From Arthrobacter sp. B3I9 (GTDB taxonomy: Bacteria > Actinomycetota > Actinomycetes > Actinomycetales > Micrococcaceae): a DNA stretch of 64,000 nt. The notes beneath the pieces were generated by a model, which was not told the DNA's origin, did not search any database, and saw only the letters and a program-made list of their open reading frames with translations. Shown here piece by piece: positions 16,993-26,512 of this stretch (positions within the stretch are counted from its first letter, which is position 1; each line of letters starts with the position of its first letter). The DNA lies in contig NZ_JAUSYO010000001.1 in assembly GCF_030816935.1 (NCBI RefSeq), positions 3,286,001 to 3,350,000 on the forward strand, written 5' to 3'. Both the position numbers and the translations under genes were made by a program.

Positions 16993-18141
16993 ATGGACTA
17001 CCACCGCTCCTCCATAGACGAAGTGCTCCCTGAGGATCGGGGTTTCCAGACTGGTCCGGCGGTCCAGGGGAACGGCGTTGCCCGGCGCCCGGGCCGGGTG
17101 CCGGCGGCCATGGACGCTGAACAGTTCCACGCCTTCAGCGAACGCATCCTGAAGGCCATCAACACCGTGATCGACGGCAAGGCGGAGGCGGCCAAGCTCG
17201 CGCTGACCGTACTGCTGGCGCAGGGGCACCTGCTCCTGGAGGACGTCCCCGGCGTCGGCAAGACGCTGCTGGCCAAGACGTTGGCCCGCACCATCGACTG
17301 TTCGGTGAGCCGGATCCAGTTCACCCCGGACCTGCTGCCCTCCGACGTCACCGGCGTCTCCATCTATAACCAGGCGTCCCGGTCCTTCGAGTTCCGGCCG
17401 GGGGCGGTTTTCGCCAACATCGTCATCGGTGACGAAATCAACCGCGCCTCCGCCAAGACGCAGTCGGCGTTGCTGGAGTGCATGGAAGAGCACCAGGTCA
17501 CCGTGGACGGCAAGTCCTACACCCTGGAGGAGCCCTTCATGGTGGTCGCCACCCAAAATCCCATTGAGATGGAGGGGACCTACCCCCTTCCGGAGGCCCA
17601 GCGGGACCGCTTCATGGCGCGGATCTCCCTCGGTTATCCGGACAAGGACGCCGAAATGCAGATGTTGGAGACCCACCAGGCCTCGTCGCCGCTGACGAGG
17701 GTAACGGCGGTGGCGACCGCCGGGGACGTCGCGGCCATGATCGCTACAGTGCAGCGGGTCTACGTCTCCCAATCGATCAAGGAATACACGGTGGCGCTGG
17801 GGCGCGCGACGCGTGAAAGCGGGATGCTCCGGCTGGGCGCCAGTCCCCGGTCCATGCTCCAGCTGCTCCGGGCCGCCAAAGCCACAGCTGCTCTGGCGGG
17901 CCGGGACTTTGTGCTGCCGGACGACGTCGTGAGTGTGGCCGAAGCGGTCCTGGCCCACCGGATCATCCTGGACCGAAAGGCGGCCAGCACCGGGGAAACG
18001 CCGCAGAGCGTCATCCGCGCCGTGCTGGCAAAGATCCCGGTCACCCCGGAGGTCGGCGGGGCGCCGGCCTCTCCTGACGGCCGGAACCCCTTTCCTGCCC
18101 GCGGGGCCGCGCCATCCGTCCCGCGGCCGCAACGCCGCTAG
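16993..18141 (+). CDS. MoxR family AAA+ ATPase
   Basis: A 382-residue AAA+ ATPase of the MoxR group, chaperone-like proteins often encoded with DUF58 and transglutaminase proteins. Walker A is GVGKTLLAKTLA, Walker B IVIGDEINRASAKTQSALLE, followed by sensor 1 ATQNPIEMEGTYPLPEAQRD. The N-terminal ~35 residues before the AAA core are poorly conserved in type. The ATG at 16993 has AAAGG 6 nt upstream; an in-frame ATG at 16930 lies ~10 nt after a likely transcription start and would add 21 residues. It is the first gene of a three-gene operon. Confidence 0.93.
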   Translation: MDYHRSSIDEVLPEDRGFQTGPAVQGNGVARRPGRVPAAMDAEQFHAFSERILKAINTVIDGKAEAAKLALTVLLAQGHLLLEDVPGVGKTLLAKTLARTIDCSVSRIQFTPDLLPSDVTGVSIYNQASRSFEFRPGAVFANIVIGDEINRASAKTQSALLECMEEHQVTVDGKSYTLEEPFMVVATQNPIEMEGTYPLPEAQRDRFMARISLGYPDKDAEMQMLETHQASSPLTRVTAVATAGDVAAMIATVQRVYVSQSIKEYTVALGRATRESGMLRLGASPRSMLQLLRAAKATAALAGRDFVLPDDVVSVAEAVLAHRIILDRKAASTGETPQSVIRAVLAKIPVTPEVGGAPASPDGRNPFPARGAAPSVPRPQRR

Positions 18142-18153
18142 GGTGGTTCCGCC

Positions 18154-19584
18154 ATGGGGCTGATGGACCGGATTCCGAGAAACATCTTCAGCACCCGCGG
18201 CTGGGGCCTGCTGGCCGCGGGTGCGGTTTCCTTGCTGGCGGCCCAGGTCATGGGGCGCCGCGACCTACTGGCGCTGGCCATCTTCCTGTTCGTCCTGCCG
18301 CTTCTCGCGCTCGCAGGAACCCGGGTACTCAAGCCACGGTTCCAGGTTTACCGGGAGTTCCATCCCTCCACTGTCGAAACCGCTGCCACCACGTCTGTCC
18401 TGCTGGCGGTGGCGCGGACCGGGGCCGGCTCCGGCCACGCCCTGATGGAAGAGAAACTGCCGGCCAGGTTCGGGGAATCGCCCGCCTTCCGTTTTCCCGC
18501 GCGCGGGGCGGAAAACGGGACCAGCCGCTACGAATACCATCTCCGGTCCGGGCAGCGCGGCCAGTTCCGGATCGGACCGGTCACGGCCGAGTTCAGCGAC
18601 CCGTTCGGGCTCTCGCTGCACCGCCACGCGATCGACGACGGCGATATTCTCACGGTGACGCCCGCCGCCGTCGAACTCCCGGTGACCGGCCTGGCCGGCG
18701 CCCGCGGGCACGACGGCGTCACCGCGACGCGGACCCGCGCCAACCCGAGCGACGACGACGTCATGACGCGCGAATACCGCCACGGCGATCCGATGCGCCG
18801 CGTGCACTGGGCCGCCACGGCACGGCACGGTGAACTCATGGTCCGGCAGGAGGAATCAGTCACCACCCCGGAGGCCACCGTCATCCTGGACCAGCGTCTC
18901 GCGGCCTTTCCCCGGGGTGCCCACCCCGGTGTCTCCGCTGTGGCGGACGCGGACGGCCATGAACTCAGCACAAGTGCGGCCTTCGAATGGGCCGTCACGG
19001 CGGCCATGTCCATCTCCGCGCACCTCGCCGAGCGCAATTACGCCCTGCGCTTCCTGGACACCGGCGGCGAGCCGGCGTTCCTTCATTCCCCCTCCGCCCC
19101 GGAGCCTGAAGCTGAGGAATACATCGGCTCCGCAGGGCTCCAATCGGTCGCCGAGAGCCTGGCTGCCATCCACCTCACCGGGCCGCTCCACCCGCGCCGC
19201 GACTCGAAAGGCACCTCGCGGCACGGAGCTCCGGACGGAACAGACTCCGGGCTTCGGCCCTTCGACGACCGGCTGATGGACAAGCTGGCCGCGCACCGGT
19301 TGCGCGGACCGGTCCTCGCCATCCTGGGAACCCTTACTCCGGGTGAGGCCCGGGACCTCGCCCCGGCGGCGGGCTTCGGAGCACATGCCTTTGCCCTGGT
19401 CGTCAGCGAGCAGGTGCACGAATCCAGCCAAGTTCTCGAGGCATTGCGGCTCGGCGGCTGGCGGGCCGTTGCCGTCTCCGCTGCAACCTCTCTCCCGGAC
19501 GCCTGGTCGGCCTTTGACCAGGACCAGGCGGCCGGCTTTGCCGGCGCTTCGGATGCCAGGCGCAGTGCGGGGGCGCGGCCATGA
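18154..19584 (+). CDS. DUF58 domain-containing membrane protein
   Basis: A 476-residue protein with two N-terminal membrane helices (GWGLLAAGAVSLLAAQVMG and LLALAIFLFVLPLLALAGT, residues ~10-55), a beta-rich region, then the DUF58 core with the signature YRHGDPMRRVHWAATARHGE and a VWA-like fold behind it. DUF58 partners of MoxR are thought to act in envelope or complex assembly; no substrate can be inferred. It follows moxR after 12 nt and overlaps the next gene by ATGA, so the three are probably translated in a coupled way. Confidence 0.9.
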   Translation: MGLMDRIPRNIFSTRGWGLLAAGAVSLLAAQVMGRRDLLALAIFLFVLPLLALAGTRVLKPRFQVYREFHPSTVETAATTSVLLAVARTGAGSGHALMEEKLPARFGESPAFRFPARGAENGTSRYEYHLRSGQRGQFRIGPVTAEFSDPFGLSLHRHAIDDGDILTVTPAAVELPVTGLAGARGHDGVTATRTRANPSDDDVMTREYRHGDPMRRVHWAATARHGELMVRQEESVTTPEATVILDQRLAAFPRGAHPGVSAVADADGHELSTSAAFEWAVTAAMSISAHLAERNYALRFLDTGGEPAFLHSPSAPEPEAEEYIGSAGLQSVAESLAAIHLTGPLHPRRDSKGTSRHGAPDGTDSGLRPFDDRLMDKLAAHRLRGPVLAILGTLTPGEARDLAPAAGFGAHAFALVVSEQVHESSQVLEALRLGGWRAVAVSAATSLPDAWSAFDQDQAAGFAGASDARRSAGARP

Positions 19585-22103
19585 CACTCACCCCGCAACG
19601 GCGCACTCCGGCGGACGACGTCCCCTGGCGGGGCGCAGCCGCGGCCGTCATCCCTTCCCCCGGCGCCGCCCGCCGGCGCCGCGTCGGCGCCCAGCCCTGG
19701 ATCATGGCCCTGGCCATCGGTACCGCCGTCGCCGGGGCAGCCCTGGGACTCAACGGTGTCCTGCGGGGCTGGGCCTGGTACTCCCCTGTGGTGACAACCG
19801 TATTCACAGTCTCCCTGACCATGGCAGCGCTCCGGGCCCTGCGGTGGCGCACCGTTTTCGTAGGTCTGGGTGGCCTGGTCTCGCTCGTTCTGATCCTCAC
19901 GTTCACCTTCTTCCGCCCGCACAGCATCATGGGTTTCATCCCCTCCGGAGCCACCATGACCCAGCTGGGCCGGTTCCTGCGCCGTGCCAGCGAAACAGTC
20001 CTGGCCGAGAGCGCCCCCGTGGCCCCCAATACCGGGATCGTGCTGCTGACCTGCGCCGTCCTCGGGTTGCTGGTGCTGCTCATCGATGCCCTGGCGTTCC
20101 CGTTGGCATTGCCCGCAACCAGCGGGTTGGGAATTCTGGCCATCCTGGTGGCCCCCGCCATGATCAAGCCGCAAAGCGTGGGCGTGCTGGGGTTCGTTGG
20201 TGCCGCCGTCGGGTACCTGCTCATCCTCGCCTGCAGCGAGTGGTTTGCGCCGGATCCCCGGACCCGGGCGGACACGGCCCGCAATCCCGGGCAGATCCGG
20301 CGGGCCGGCCTCACCGGGGCCCTGGCACTGACCGTCACCCTTCTGCTGCAGCTCGTGATTCCAGGTTTCGACCAGGGCACCTTCCCCCAGGGTTCGCGGT
20401 TGAACCCGTTCGGCACCGCCACGGGGCTCAACCCGATGATCAGCCTGGGCAACAGCCTGCGGAGTCCCACCGGTGAGGGCCGGATCACCTACGCCACCAA
20501 TGCCCCCTCCGCCCCGTACCTCCGGTCCGTCACCGTCGACAGCTTCAACGGCGACTCCTGGTCGCCGGACGACCGGGAAGATACCCGCCGGGTAGGCACC
20601 GGACGGATGGATCCGGGGCTCGAGTCAGCCGCGACCGAAGTCCGGGTTGTCACGGCCGTCAACACCGGCCTGTTCACCAGCCCCTATCTTCCGGTCCCCT
20701 ACGCTCCCGAGGCCGTGAACGGCCTCACCGGGCGCTGGAGCTGGGATCCTGCGACGCTCAGCATCAAGGGAGTCGACACCAACTCGAGGGACCAGCAGTA
20801 CGTCGTGCTCTCCGCGGCCCCGCAACTGACACCGGACCTGCTGGAGCAGGCCCCGCCCCCGGGCCAGGGTGTCGCGGAGCTGTTCCTCCGGCCGCCGGCC
20901 AACGTCCCCGAGGTCGTACGCACAACTGCCGCAACAGTCACGGGAGGCAGCGGGACCGCGTATGCCAAGGGGGTGGCGATCCAGAAGTACCTGCGCTCTC
21001 CCGAATTCACCTACTCGTTGCAATCCCCGGTGCAGGGCGGCTACGACGGCAACGGTCTGTCCGTGCTGGCGGACTTCCTTGTGCAGAAAAGCGGGTACTG
21101 CATCCACTTCGCCTCTGCCATGGCCGTCATGGCGCGGCTGGAGGGTATTCCGAGCCGTATCGCCGTCGGCTACGCGCCGGGGCGCCCCACGGGAGCGACG
21201 GTGTCCATCGCCGGCCAGGGCGCGCTTCCGGAGTTCGAGGTGGACGCTCGGGATGCCCACGCGTGGCCGGAACTGTACTTCCAGGGCGTGGGCTGGATTC
21301 CGTTTGAACCGACTCCGTCCCGGGGCGTCGTCCCGTCCTACTCCACCGAGAACGCTCTTCCCAGCGGCGCCAGCACCAACGAAAACAACGACGGCCTGAT
21401 CCAGCCGGAGGAGGAAAACGCCTCCGTCCCCTCCCAGGTTGCTCCGGTCCCGCTGCCCGGCGCCTCAGCCCCCGCCGATGCCGGCACCCAGTGGCTGCCC
21501 GCGCTTTACGGTGCCGGTGCACTGCTGCTGGTGGGCGGCCTTGTGGCGTCCCCCCAGCTGGCCCGCCGCCGGGTCCGGCGCCGTCGTTTGAAGGCCGACG
21601 GCGGAGCCGGCGGGTCTGCTTTCGCGGCCTTCGCCGAGCTGCGCGATCTTGCAACGGACTACGCCGTTGCACCCCGTACCAGTGAGACGCCGAGGCACTT
21701 CTCGGAGCGGCTGCGGCGCTCCGACGCCCTCGGCGATGCGGGAGGTGCCGCGGCTGCCGCGCACGGCGCTGTAACTTCCCTGACCGGTGATTTCGAGCGG
21801 CACCAGTACGGGCGGCCCGGCGGAGGGGCGGGCATCCTGCCCGCCGGCCGCACGGCCGACCGCACGGCCAACGCTTCTGCTGCCGCGGCTGTTGCCAGGA
21901 TCGCCGCGGTCCAGGCCGCGTTGCGGGCAAACGCGCGGCCGCTGGTACGGCTCCGTGCGGCCTGGCTGCCACCCTCCGTCATGGCCAGCTGGCGCAGGAC
22001 GGTTTCGGCGCCCGCCCGTGCCCTCTCGCAGCTGGCACAGCGCACCCGGCGGGCCGCCAGATCAAGGATCCGCAGCGGGTTCCGCCGGGTGCGCCGGGGC
22101 TAG
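19581..22103 (+). CDS. Transglutaminase-like membrane protein (TgpA/DUF3488 type)
   Basis: An 840-residue protein with six or so N-terminal membrane helices (~residues 35-260), an extracytoplasmic papain-like transglutaminase core with Cys in SGYCIHFASAMAVMARLEG (~residue 506) and the His/Asp pair in DARDAHAWPELYF (~residue 560), a further helix (WLPALYGAGALLLVGGLV, ~residue 640), and an Ala/Arg-rich cytoplasmic tail. This is the third member of the MoxR-DUF58-transglutaminase module. It likely cross-links or hydrolyses surface proteins or peptides; the substrate is unknown. It ends 21 nt before the convergent gabD stop. Confidence 0.9.
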   Translation: MTLTPQRRTPADDVPWRGAAAAVIPSPGAARRRRVGAQPWIMALAIGTAVAGAALGLNGVLRGWAWYSPVVTTVFTVSLTMAALRALRWRTVFVGLGGLVSLVLILTFTFFRPHSIMGFIPSGATMTQLGRFLRRASETVLAESAPVAPNTGIVLLTCAVLGLLVLLIDALAFPLALPATSGLGILAILVAPAMIKPQSVGVLGFVGAAVGYLLILACSEWFAPDPRTRADTARNPGQIRRAGLTGALALTVTLLLQLVIPGFDQGTFPQGSRLNPFGTATGLNPMISLGNSLRSPTGEGRITYATNAPSAPYLRSVTVDSFNGDSWSPDDREDTRRVGTGRMDPGLESAATEVRVVTAVNTGLFTSPYLPVPYAPEAVNGLTGRWSWDPATLSIKGVDTNSRDQQYVVLSAAPQLTPDLLEQAPPPGQGVAELFLRPPANVPEVVRTTAATVTGGSGTAYAKGVAIQKYLRSPEFTYSLQSPVQGGYDGNGLSVLADFLVQKSGYCIHFASAMAVMARLEGIPSRIAVGYAPGRPTGATVSIAGQGALPEFEVDARDAHAWPELYFQGVGWIPFEPTPSRGVVPSYSTENALPSGASTNENNDGLIQPEEENASVPSQVAPVPLPGASAPADAGTQWLPALYGAGALLLVGGLVASPQLARRRVRRRRLKADGGAGGSAFAAFAELRDLATDYAVAPRTSETPRHFSERLRRSDALGDAGGAAAAAHGAVTSLTGDFERHQYGRPGGGAGILPAGRTADRTANASAAAAVARIAAVQAALRANARPLVRLRAAWLPPSVMASWRRTVSAPARALSQLAQRTRRAARSRIRSGFRRVRRG

Positions 22104-22124
22104 GCCTGCTGTGCCGGCTTCTTC

Positions 22125-23624
22125 CTAGCCGGCGTAGGGGTCTGCGATGCCGATGTACTGCGTGTAGAGGTATTCCTCGATGCCTTCGAGGCCGCCTTCG
22201 CGTCCGAGTCCGGACTGCTTGACCCCGCCGAAAGGCGCTGCGGCGTTGGAGATCACGCCGGCGTTCAGGCCCAGCATGCCGGTTTCGAGCCGCTCGCCCA
22301 TCCGCAGGCCGCGGTTCAGGTCTTTCGTGAAGACGTAGGCCACCAACCCGTACTCGGTGTTGTTGGCAAGCCGCACGGCCTCATCTTCGGAGGAGAACGT
22401 GACAATCGGAGCGACGGGCCCGAAGATCTCCTCGGACAGGATCCGTGCGCCTTCCGCGACGCCCTTCAGGATGGTCGGCTGGTAGAAGTAGCCCGGCCCC
22501 TCCACCGGGCCGCCGCCGACCACCGCCACGGCGCCGGAGGAGAGCGCATCGCTGACGAGCTCGTGGACCTTGTTCCGGCTCTTGGCGTCGATGAGCGGGC
22601 CGACCTTGGAATCCTGCTCGGTTCCGCGGGCAGTCGTCATCGCGCCCATTTTTGCGGCGAACTTCTCGGCGAACTCCTCGGCGACGGACTCGTGGACGAT
22701 GAAGCGGTTTGCGGCCGTGCAGGCTTCACCCATGTTGCGCAGCTTCGCCAGCATCGCCCCCGCGACCGCGGCATCGATGTCGGCGTCCTCGAACACGACG
22801 AACGGGGCGTTGCCGCCGAGTTCCATCGAGGTCCGCAGCACCGTCCCGGACGCATCCGCGAGCAGTTTCCGCCCGACCTCGGTGGAGCCGGTGAAGGAGA
22901 GCTTGCGCAGCCGGGAATCCTTGATCAGGGGACCCGTGGTGGCGCCGGCGGTGGAGGTGGGGATGACGTTCAGGACGCCGGCGGGCAGCCCGGCCTCCAT
23001 CATCACGGCCGCGAACAGCTGCGACGTCAGCGGCGTGAGGTTGGCGGACTTAAGGACCATGGTGCAGCCGGCGGCCACGGCGGGGGCAATCTTGCGCGTG
23101 GCCATCGCCAGCGGGAAGTTCCAGGGCGTGATCAGCAGGCAGGGGCCCACCGGCTTCTTGGTCACGAGGAGACGGGACTTGCCGTCCGGGGAAACGGAGT
23201 ACCGGCCGAAGGCACGGACGGCTTCCTCGGAGAACCAGCGCAGGAACTCGGCCCCGTAGGTCACTTCGCCGCGGGCCTCGGCAAGCGGCTTGCCCATTTC
23301 GAGCGTCATCAGCAGCGCGAAGTCCTCGGCACGCTCGGTCACCAGCTCGAACGCACGGCGGAGGATCTCCCCGCGCTCACGCGGCGGCACCTTCGCCCAC
23401 GAGTCCTGCGCGGCAGCTGCGGCATCCAGGGCAGCGGCCCCGTCCTCGGCTCCGGCGTCGGCGATGCTCAGCAGCACCTTGCCGGTTGAGGGGTCTTCCA
23501 CATCGAAGGTCTTTCCCGACGCGGCCGGGCGCCACTCGCCGTTGATGAGCAAACCTGTTGGAACAGTCGCAAGCAGCGCGCCCTCGCGCTCCGCAGTAAC
23601 ACTGGGCTGGGCAGTTACAGTCAC
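22125..23624 (-). CDS. gabD: NAD(P)-dependent succinate-semialdehyde dehydrogenase
   Basis: A 499-residue aldehyde dehydrogenase. It has the NAD(P)-site motif LLITPWNFPLAMATRKIAPA, catalytic Glu in MELGGNAPFVVF, catalytic Cys near residue 300 (GEACTAANRF), and the C-terminal APFGGVKQSGLGREGG. The sequence resembles GabD, which oxidises succinate semialdehyde to succinate in GABA breakdown; a broader aldehyde range is possible. The GTG at 23624 has GGGAG 6 nt upstream; the frame opens at 23645. No gabT lies nearby, so it stands alone. Confidence 0.9.
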   Translation of the reverse strand: MTVTAQPSVTAEREGALLATVPTGLLINGEWRPAASGKTFDVEDPSTGKVLLSIADAGAEDGAAALDAAAAAQDSWAKVPPRERGEILRRAFELVTERAEDFALLMTLEMGKPLAEARGEVTYGAEFLRWFSEEAVRAFGRYSVSPDGKSRLLVTKKPVGPCLLITPWNFPLAMATRKIAPAVAAGCTMVLKSANLTPLTSQLFAAVMMEAGLPAGVLNVIPTSTAGATTGPLIKDSRLRKLSFTGSTEVGRKLLADASGTVLRTSMELGGNAPFVVFEDADIDAAVAGAMLAKLRNMGEACTAANRFIVHESVAEEFAEKFAAKMGAMTTARGTEQDSKVGPLIDAKSRNKVHELVSDALSSGAVAVVGGGPVEGPGYFYQPTILKGVAEGARILSEEIFGPVAPIVTFSSEDEAVRLANNTEYGLVAYVFTKDLNRGLRMGERLETGMLGLNAGVISNAAAPFGGVKQSGLGREGGLEGIEEYLYTQYIGIADPYAG

Positions 23625-23844
23625 GGTTGACTCCCTCGTCGGCAATTCGGGTTAACAGGTAAACATGGGTCGGCTACAGCGCGGCAACAGGCGCTGGATT
23701 TACCCTCACGGTACTGCCGGGTTCTTGGCGATGTCTATCCTCGACTGCCCTACTGCGGCCCGGATTCACTGTGCAGCTGCACAGCCTCATCCTCTCGTCC
23801 CCCTCCCCGCTCCCCGGTGCGTCCCGGGGCGCGGAGCCTCCGGG

Positions 23845-24744
23845 TCAGCGGGACGCGAGAACCGCGGAATAGAGCTCCCGCTTGCTGACGCGGGTGTCTT
23901 CTGCCACGGCGGCGACGGCTTCCTTGAGCCGGATACCCTGCGCTATGAGCGCATTGACGGCTTCCACGTGGTCCTCCGGTTTGCCCGGCTCGCGTTCCGG
24001 GGCGCCGCCGACCACAACGGCGATTTCGCCGCGCACCTCGCTGCTCTCGGCCCACTCCAGCAGTTCGCTCAGGCTCCCCCTGATGACTTCCTCGTAGGTC
24101 TTGGTCAGTTCCCGGCAAATGGCGGCACGGCGGTCCGCGCCGAACCGCTCGCGCAGGGCCCGGAGCATCGGCTCCAGCCGGTGCGGCGCTTCAAAGAACA
24201 CCATGGTGCGGCGCTCGGCGTCGAGATCCGCCAGCCGGGAGGACCGCTCACCGGCTTTCCGCGGCAGGAACCCCTCAAAGCAGAAGCGGTCGGTCGGCAG
24301 GCCGGAAAGTGCCAAAGCCGTCAGCACGGCCGATGGTCCCGGGACGGCGGTAACCGTAAGGCCGGCCGCGACGGCCCCTTCAACGAGGCGGAACCCCGGG
24401 TCGGAGACCGATGGCATGCCGGCATCGGTGACCATGACCAGGGTCTTCCCGGAGCGGACCTGGTCGAGCAGTTCAGCGGTCTTGGCTGCCTCGTTGTGCT
24501 CGTGGTAGCTGATGACGCGGCCGCCCACTGTGATGCCGAGGCTCTGGACCAGCCGGTGCAGGCGCCGCGTGTCCTCGGCGGCGACGACGTCCGCCGTCGT
24601 CAGCAGTTCTATCAGCCGGGAGGAAGCGTCCCCGACGTTGCCGATGGGCGTTGCCGCCAGCACAATCCGGCCGGGGCCGCCAGCCTCGGTCTGGTCTGCT
24701 GCGTCGACGGCTTGATGCGGTGAGGTGCTGATGTCATGGTCCAC
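23845..24744 (-). CDS. rsmI: 16S rRNA (cytidine-1402-2'-O)-methyltransferase
   Basis: A 299-residue SAM-dependent tetrapyrrole-methylase-fold enzyme that modifies C1402 in the decoding centre. Signatures are IVLAATPIGNVGD, VVAAEDTRR, MVTDAGMPSVSDPG and AVPGPSAVL. The start is GTG 24744 (VDHDIS). TAGGCT (24756-24751) followed by 6 nt points to a leaderless transcript. It is divergent from the mannosyltransferase across 64 bp that must hold both promoters. Confidence 0.96.
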   Translation of the reverse strand: MDHDISTSPHQAVDAADQTEAGGPGRIVLAATPIGNVGDASSRLIELLTTADVVAAEDTRRLHRLVQSLGITVGGRVISYHEHNEAAKTAELLDQVRSGKTLVMVTDAGMPSVSDPGFRLVEGAVAAGLTVTAVPGPSAVLTALALSGLPTDRFCFEGFLPRKAGERSSRLADLDAERRTMVFFEAPHRLEPMLRALRERFGADRRAAICRELTKTYEEVIRGSLSELLEWAESSEVRGEIAVVVGGAPEREPGKPEDHVEAVNALIAQGIRLKEAVAAVAEDTRVSKRELYSAVLASR

Positions 24745-24808
24745 ACAACCAGCCTACTGCCGCCGCAGGGTCCGGCCGGCGCGGGCCGCGAAAGGTAGCA
24801 TGGGCAAG

Positions 24809-26512
24809 GTGACGCAGACCCCCACGAGGCCCGCCGAGGCCCGTTCAGCCGGACCGGCGCCCTCGACAGCCCCGTCCGGACGCAATCTTGAGGGGCACCG
24901 CTGGATCAGCCGCCCCACCGAGGCTTTCACCCCCGAGGCCCTGAAAGAGCGGCTGATCGGCAACATACAGAGCTGGCGGGATTATCCTGCGTCGCTGCGT
25001 CTGTGGTTCTGGCTGATTCCGGCCCTCACCGCCGGCCTCGGCGGGATCCTGCGCTTTGTCCGGCTGGACACACCCCGCAATCTGGTCTTTGACGAGACCT
25101 ACTACGTCAAGGACGGCTACTCGCTCCTGGTCAGCGGCTATGAACGATCCTGGCCGGAGAAGGCCAATGACTCCTTCATCGCCGGCAATCCCGGCGTGCT
25201 CCTGGACACCCCCGAATACGTCGTCCACCCGCCGGTGGGCAAATGGATGATCGCCGCGGGTATGTGGCTCTTCGGCCCGGACAATCCCTTCGGCTGGCGG
25301 TTTGCAGCCGCCCTGACCGGAACGCTGTCCATCTTCCTGCTGGCCCTGATCGCGCAGAAGCTGTTCAGCTCGCTGACGATGGGGGCGGTGGCCGGCGTGC
25401 TGCTGGCAGTTGACGGGCACCATCTCGTGATGTCGCGGACAGCGCTGCTGGATATCTTCCTCATGTTCTGGGTCCTGGCCGCTTTCGGCGCCCTGCTCCT
25501 GGACCGGCACGACGGGCGGCGCCGGCTCGCGGCCAGGCTGGGCCGGCAGGCCGCCGCCAGCCCGGACGGGAAACCGTCGGCACTCCAGTTGGCTTCCGGC
25601 CCCTGGCTCGGTGTCCGGTGGTGGCGCATCGTTGCCGGCGTCTGCCTGGGCCTTGCGGTGGGGACCAAATGGTCCGGACTGTTCTTCCTGGCCGGCTTCG
25701 GGCTGCTGACCGTCTTCTGGGACCTCAGCGCACGGCGGGTCGCCGGGATTTCCGGCTGGATCAGCGGCGGCATCCTCAAGGACGGCGTGCCGGCGTTCCT
25801 CGGCGTTGTCCCCGCCGCAGCGCTCACCTACGCGGCGACCTGGACAGGCTGGTTCCGGTCGCAGGACGCCTATTTCCGGCACTGGGCGGACACCAACCCG
25901 TCCGCGCAATGGGGCTGGCTGCCCAACGCGGTGCGGTCCCTGGCGCACTACCACCTGGAGGCGTACAAGTTCCATCAGGGGCTCAGCGCCGACCATCCCT
26001 ATGAGGCGAGCGCGTGGAGCTGGCTGGTGCTGGGCCGGCCCACCTCGTTTTTCTACGAATCGCCGCAGCCTGGCAGCCCGGGCTGCCAGACAGGCAGCTG
26101 CACCACGGCCATCCTTTCCGTGGGCAATCCCGTGATCTGGTGGGGCGCGGCGGTCTGCCTGGGGGTCCTGCTCTTCTGGTGGGCGGGCCGGCGGGACTGG
26201 CGGGCCGGCGCCATCCTCGCGGGAGTCGCCGCCGGCTACCTCCCCTGGTTCCTGTATCCGGAGCGCACGATGTTCTACTTCTACGCCGTGTCCTTCGAAC
26301 CGTTCCTGGTCCTCGCCCTCGCGTATTGCCTCGGCCTCGTGCTGGGCAAGCGCACGGACCCCCTCTGGCGCCGCCGCTCCGGACTATACGTGGTGACGCT
26401 CTTCGTGGTCACCGCCGTCCTGGTGTCGGCCTTCTTTTATCCTGTGTGGACGGCAGAGACGATCTCCTACCAGGACTGGCGTTTCCGGATGTGGATGCCG
26501 TCCTGGATCTAG
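24809..26512 (+). CDS. Dolichyl-phosphate-mannose--protein mannosyltransferase (PMT family)
   Basis: A ~567-residue polytopic membrane enzyme transferring mannose from polyprenyl-phosphate-mannose to secreted proteins, coupled to Sec export in actinobacteria. It shows the catalytic loop RNLVFDETYYVKDGYSLL with the family Asp-Glu pair, VHPPVGKWMIAAGMWLFG, and about eleven hydrophobic segments. The GTG at 24809 is preceded by TAGCAT and a 7-nt spacer, fitting leaderless transcription; an ATG at 24800 with AAAGG 4 nt upstream is the alternative. Its stop shares CTAG with the convergent DUF1461 gene. Confidence 0.93.
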   Translation: MTQTPTRPAEARSAGPAPSTAPSGRNLEGHRWISRPTEAFTPEALKERLIGNIQSWRDYPASLRLWFWLIPALTAGLGGILRFVRLDTPRNLVFDETYYVKDGYSLLVSGYERSWPEKANDSFIAGNPGVLLDTPEYVVHPPVGKWMIAAGMWLFGPDNPFGWRFAAALTGTLSIFLLALIAQKLFSSLTMGAVAGVLLAVDGHHLVMSRTALLDIFLMFWVLAAFGALLLDRHDGRRRLAARLGRQAAASPDGKPSALQLASGPWLGVRWWRIVAGVCLGLAVGTKWSGLFFLAGFGLLTVFWDLSARRVAGISGWISGGILKDGVPAFLGVVPAAALTYAATWTGWFRSQDAYFRHWADTNPSAQWGWLPNAVRSLAHYHLEAYKFHQGLSADHPYEASAWSWLVLGRPTSFFYESPQPGSPGCQTGSCTTAILSVGNPVIWWGAAVCLGVLLFWWAGRRDWRAGAILAGVAAGYLPWFLYPERTMFYFYAVSFEPFLVLALAYCLGLVLGKRTDPLWRRRSGLYVVTLFVVTAVLVSAFFYPVWTAETISYQDWRFRMWMPSWI

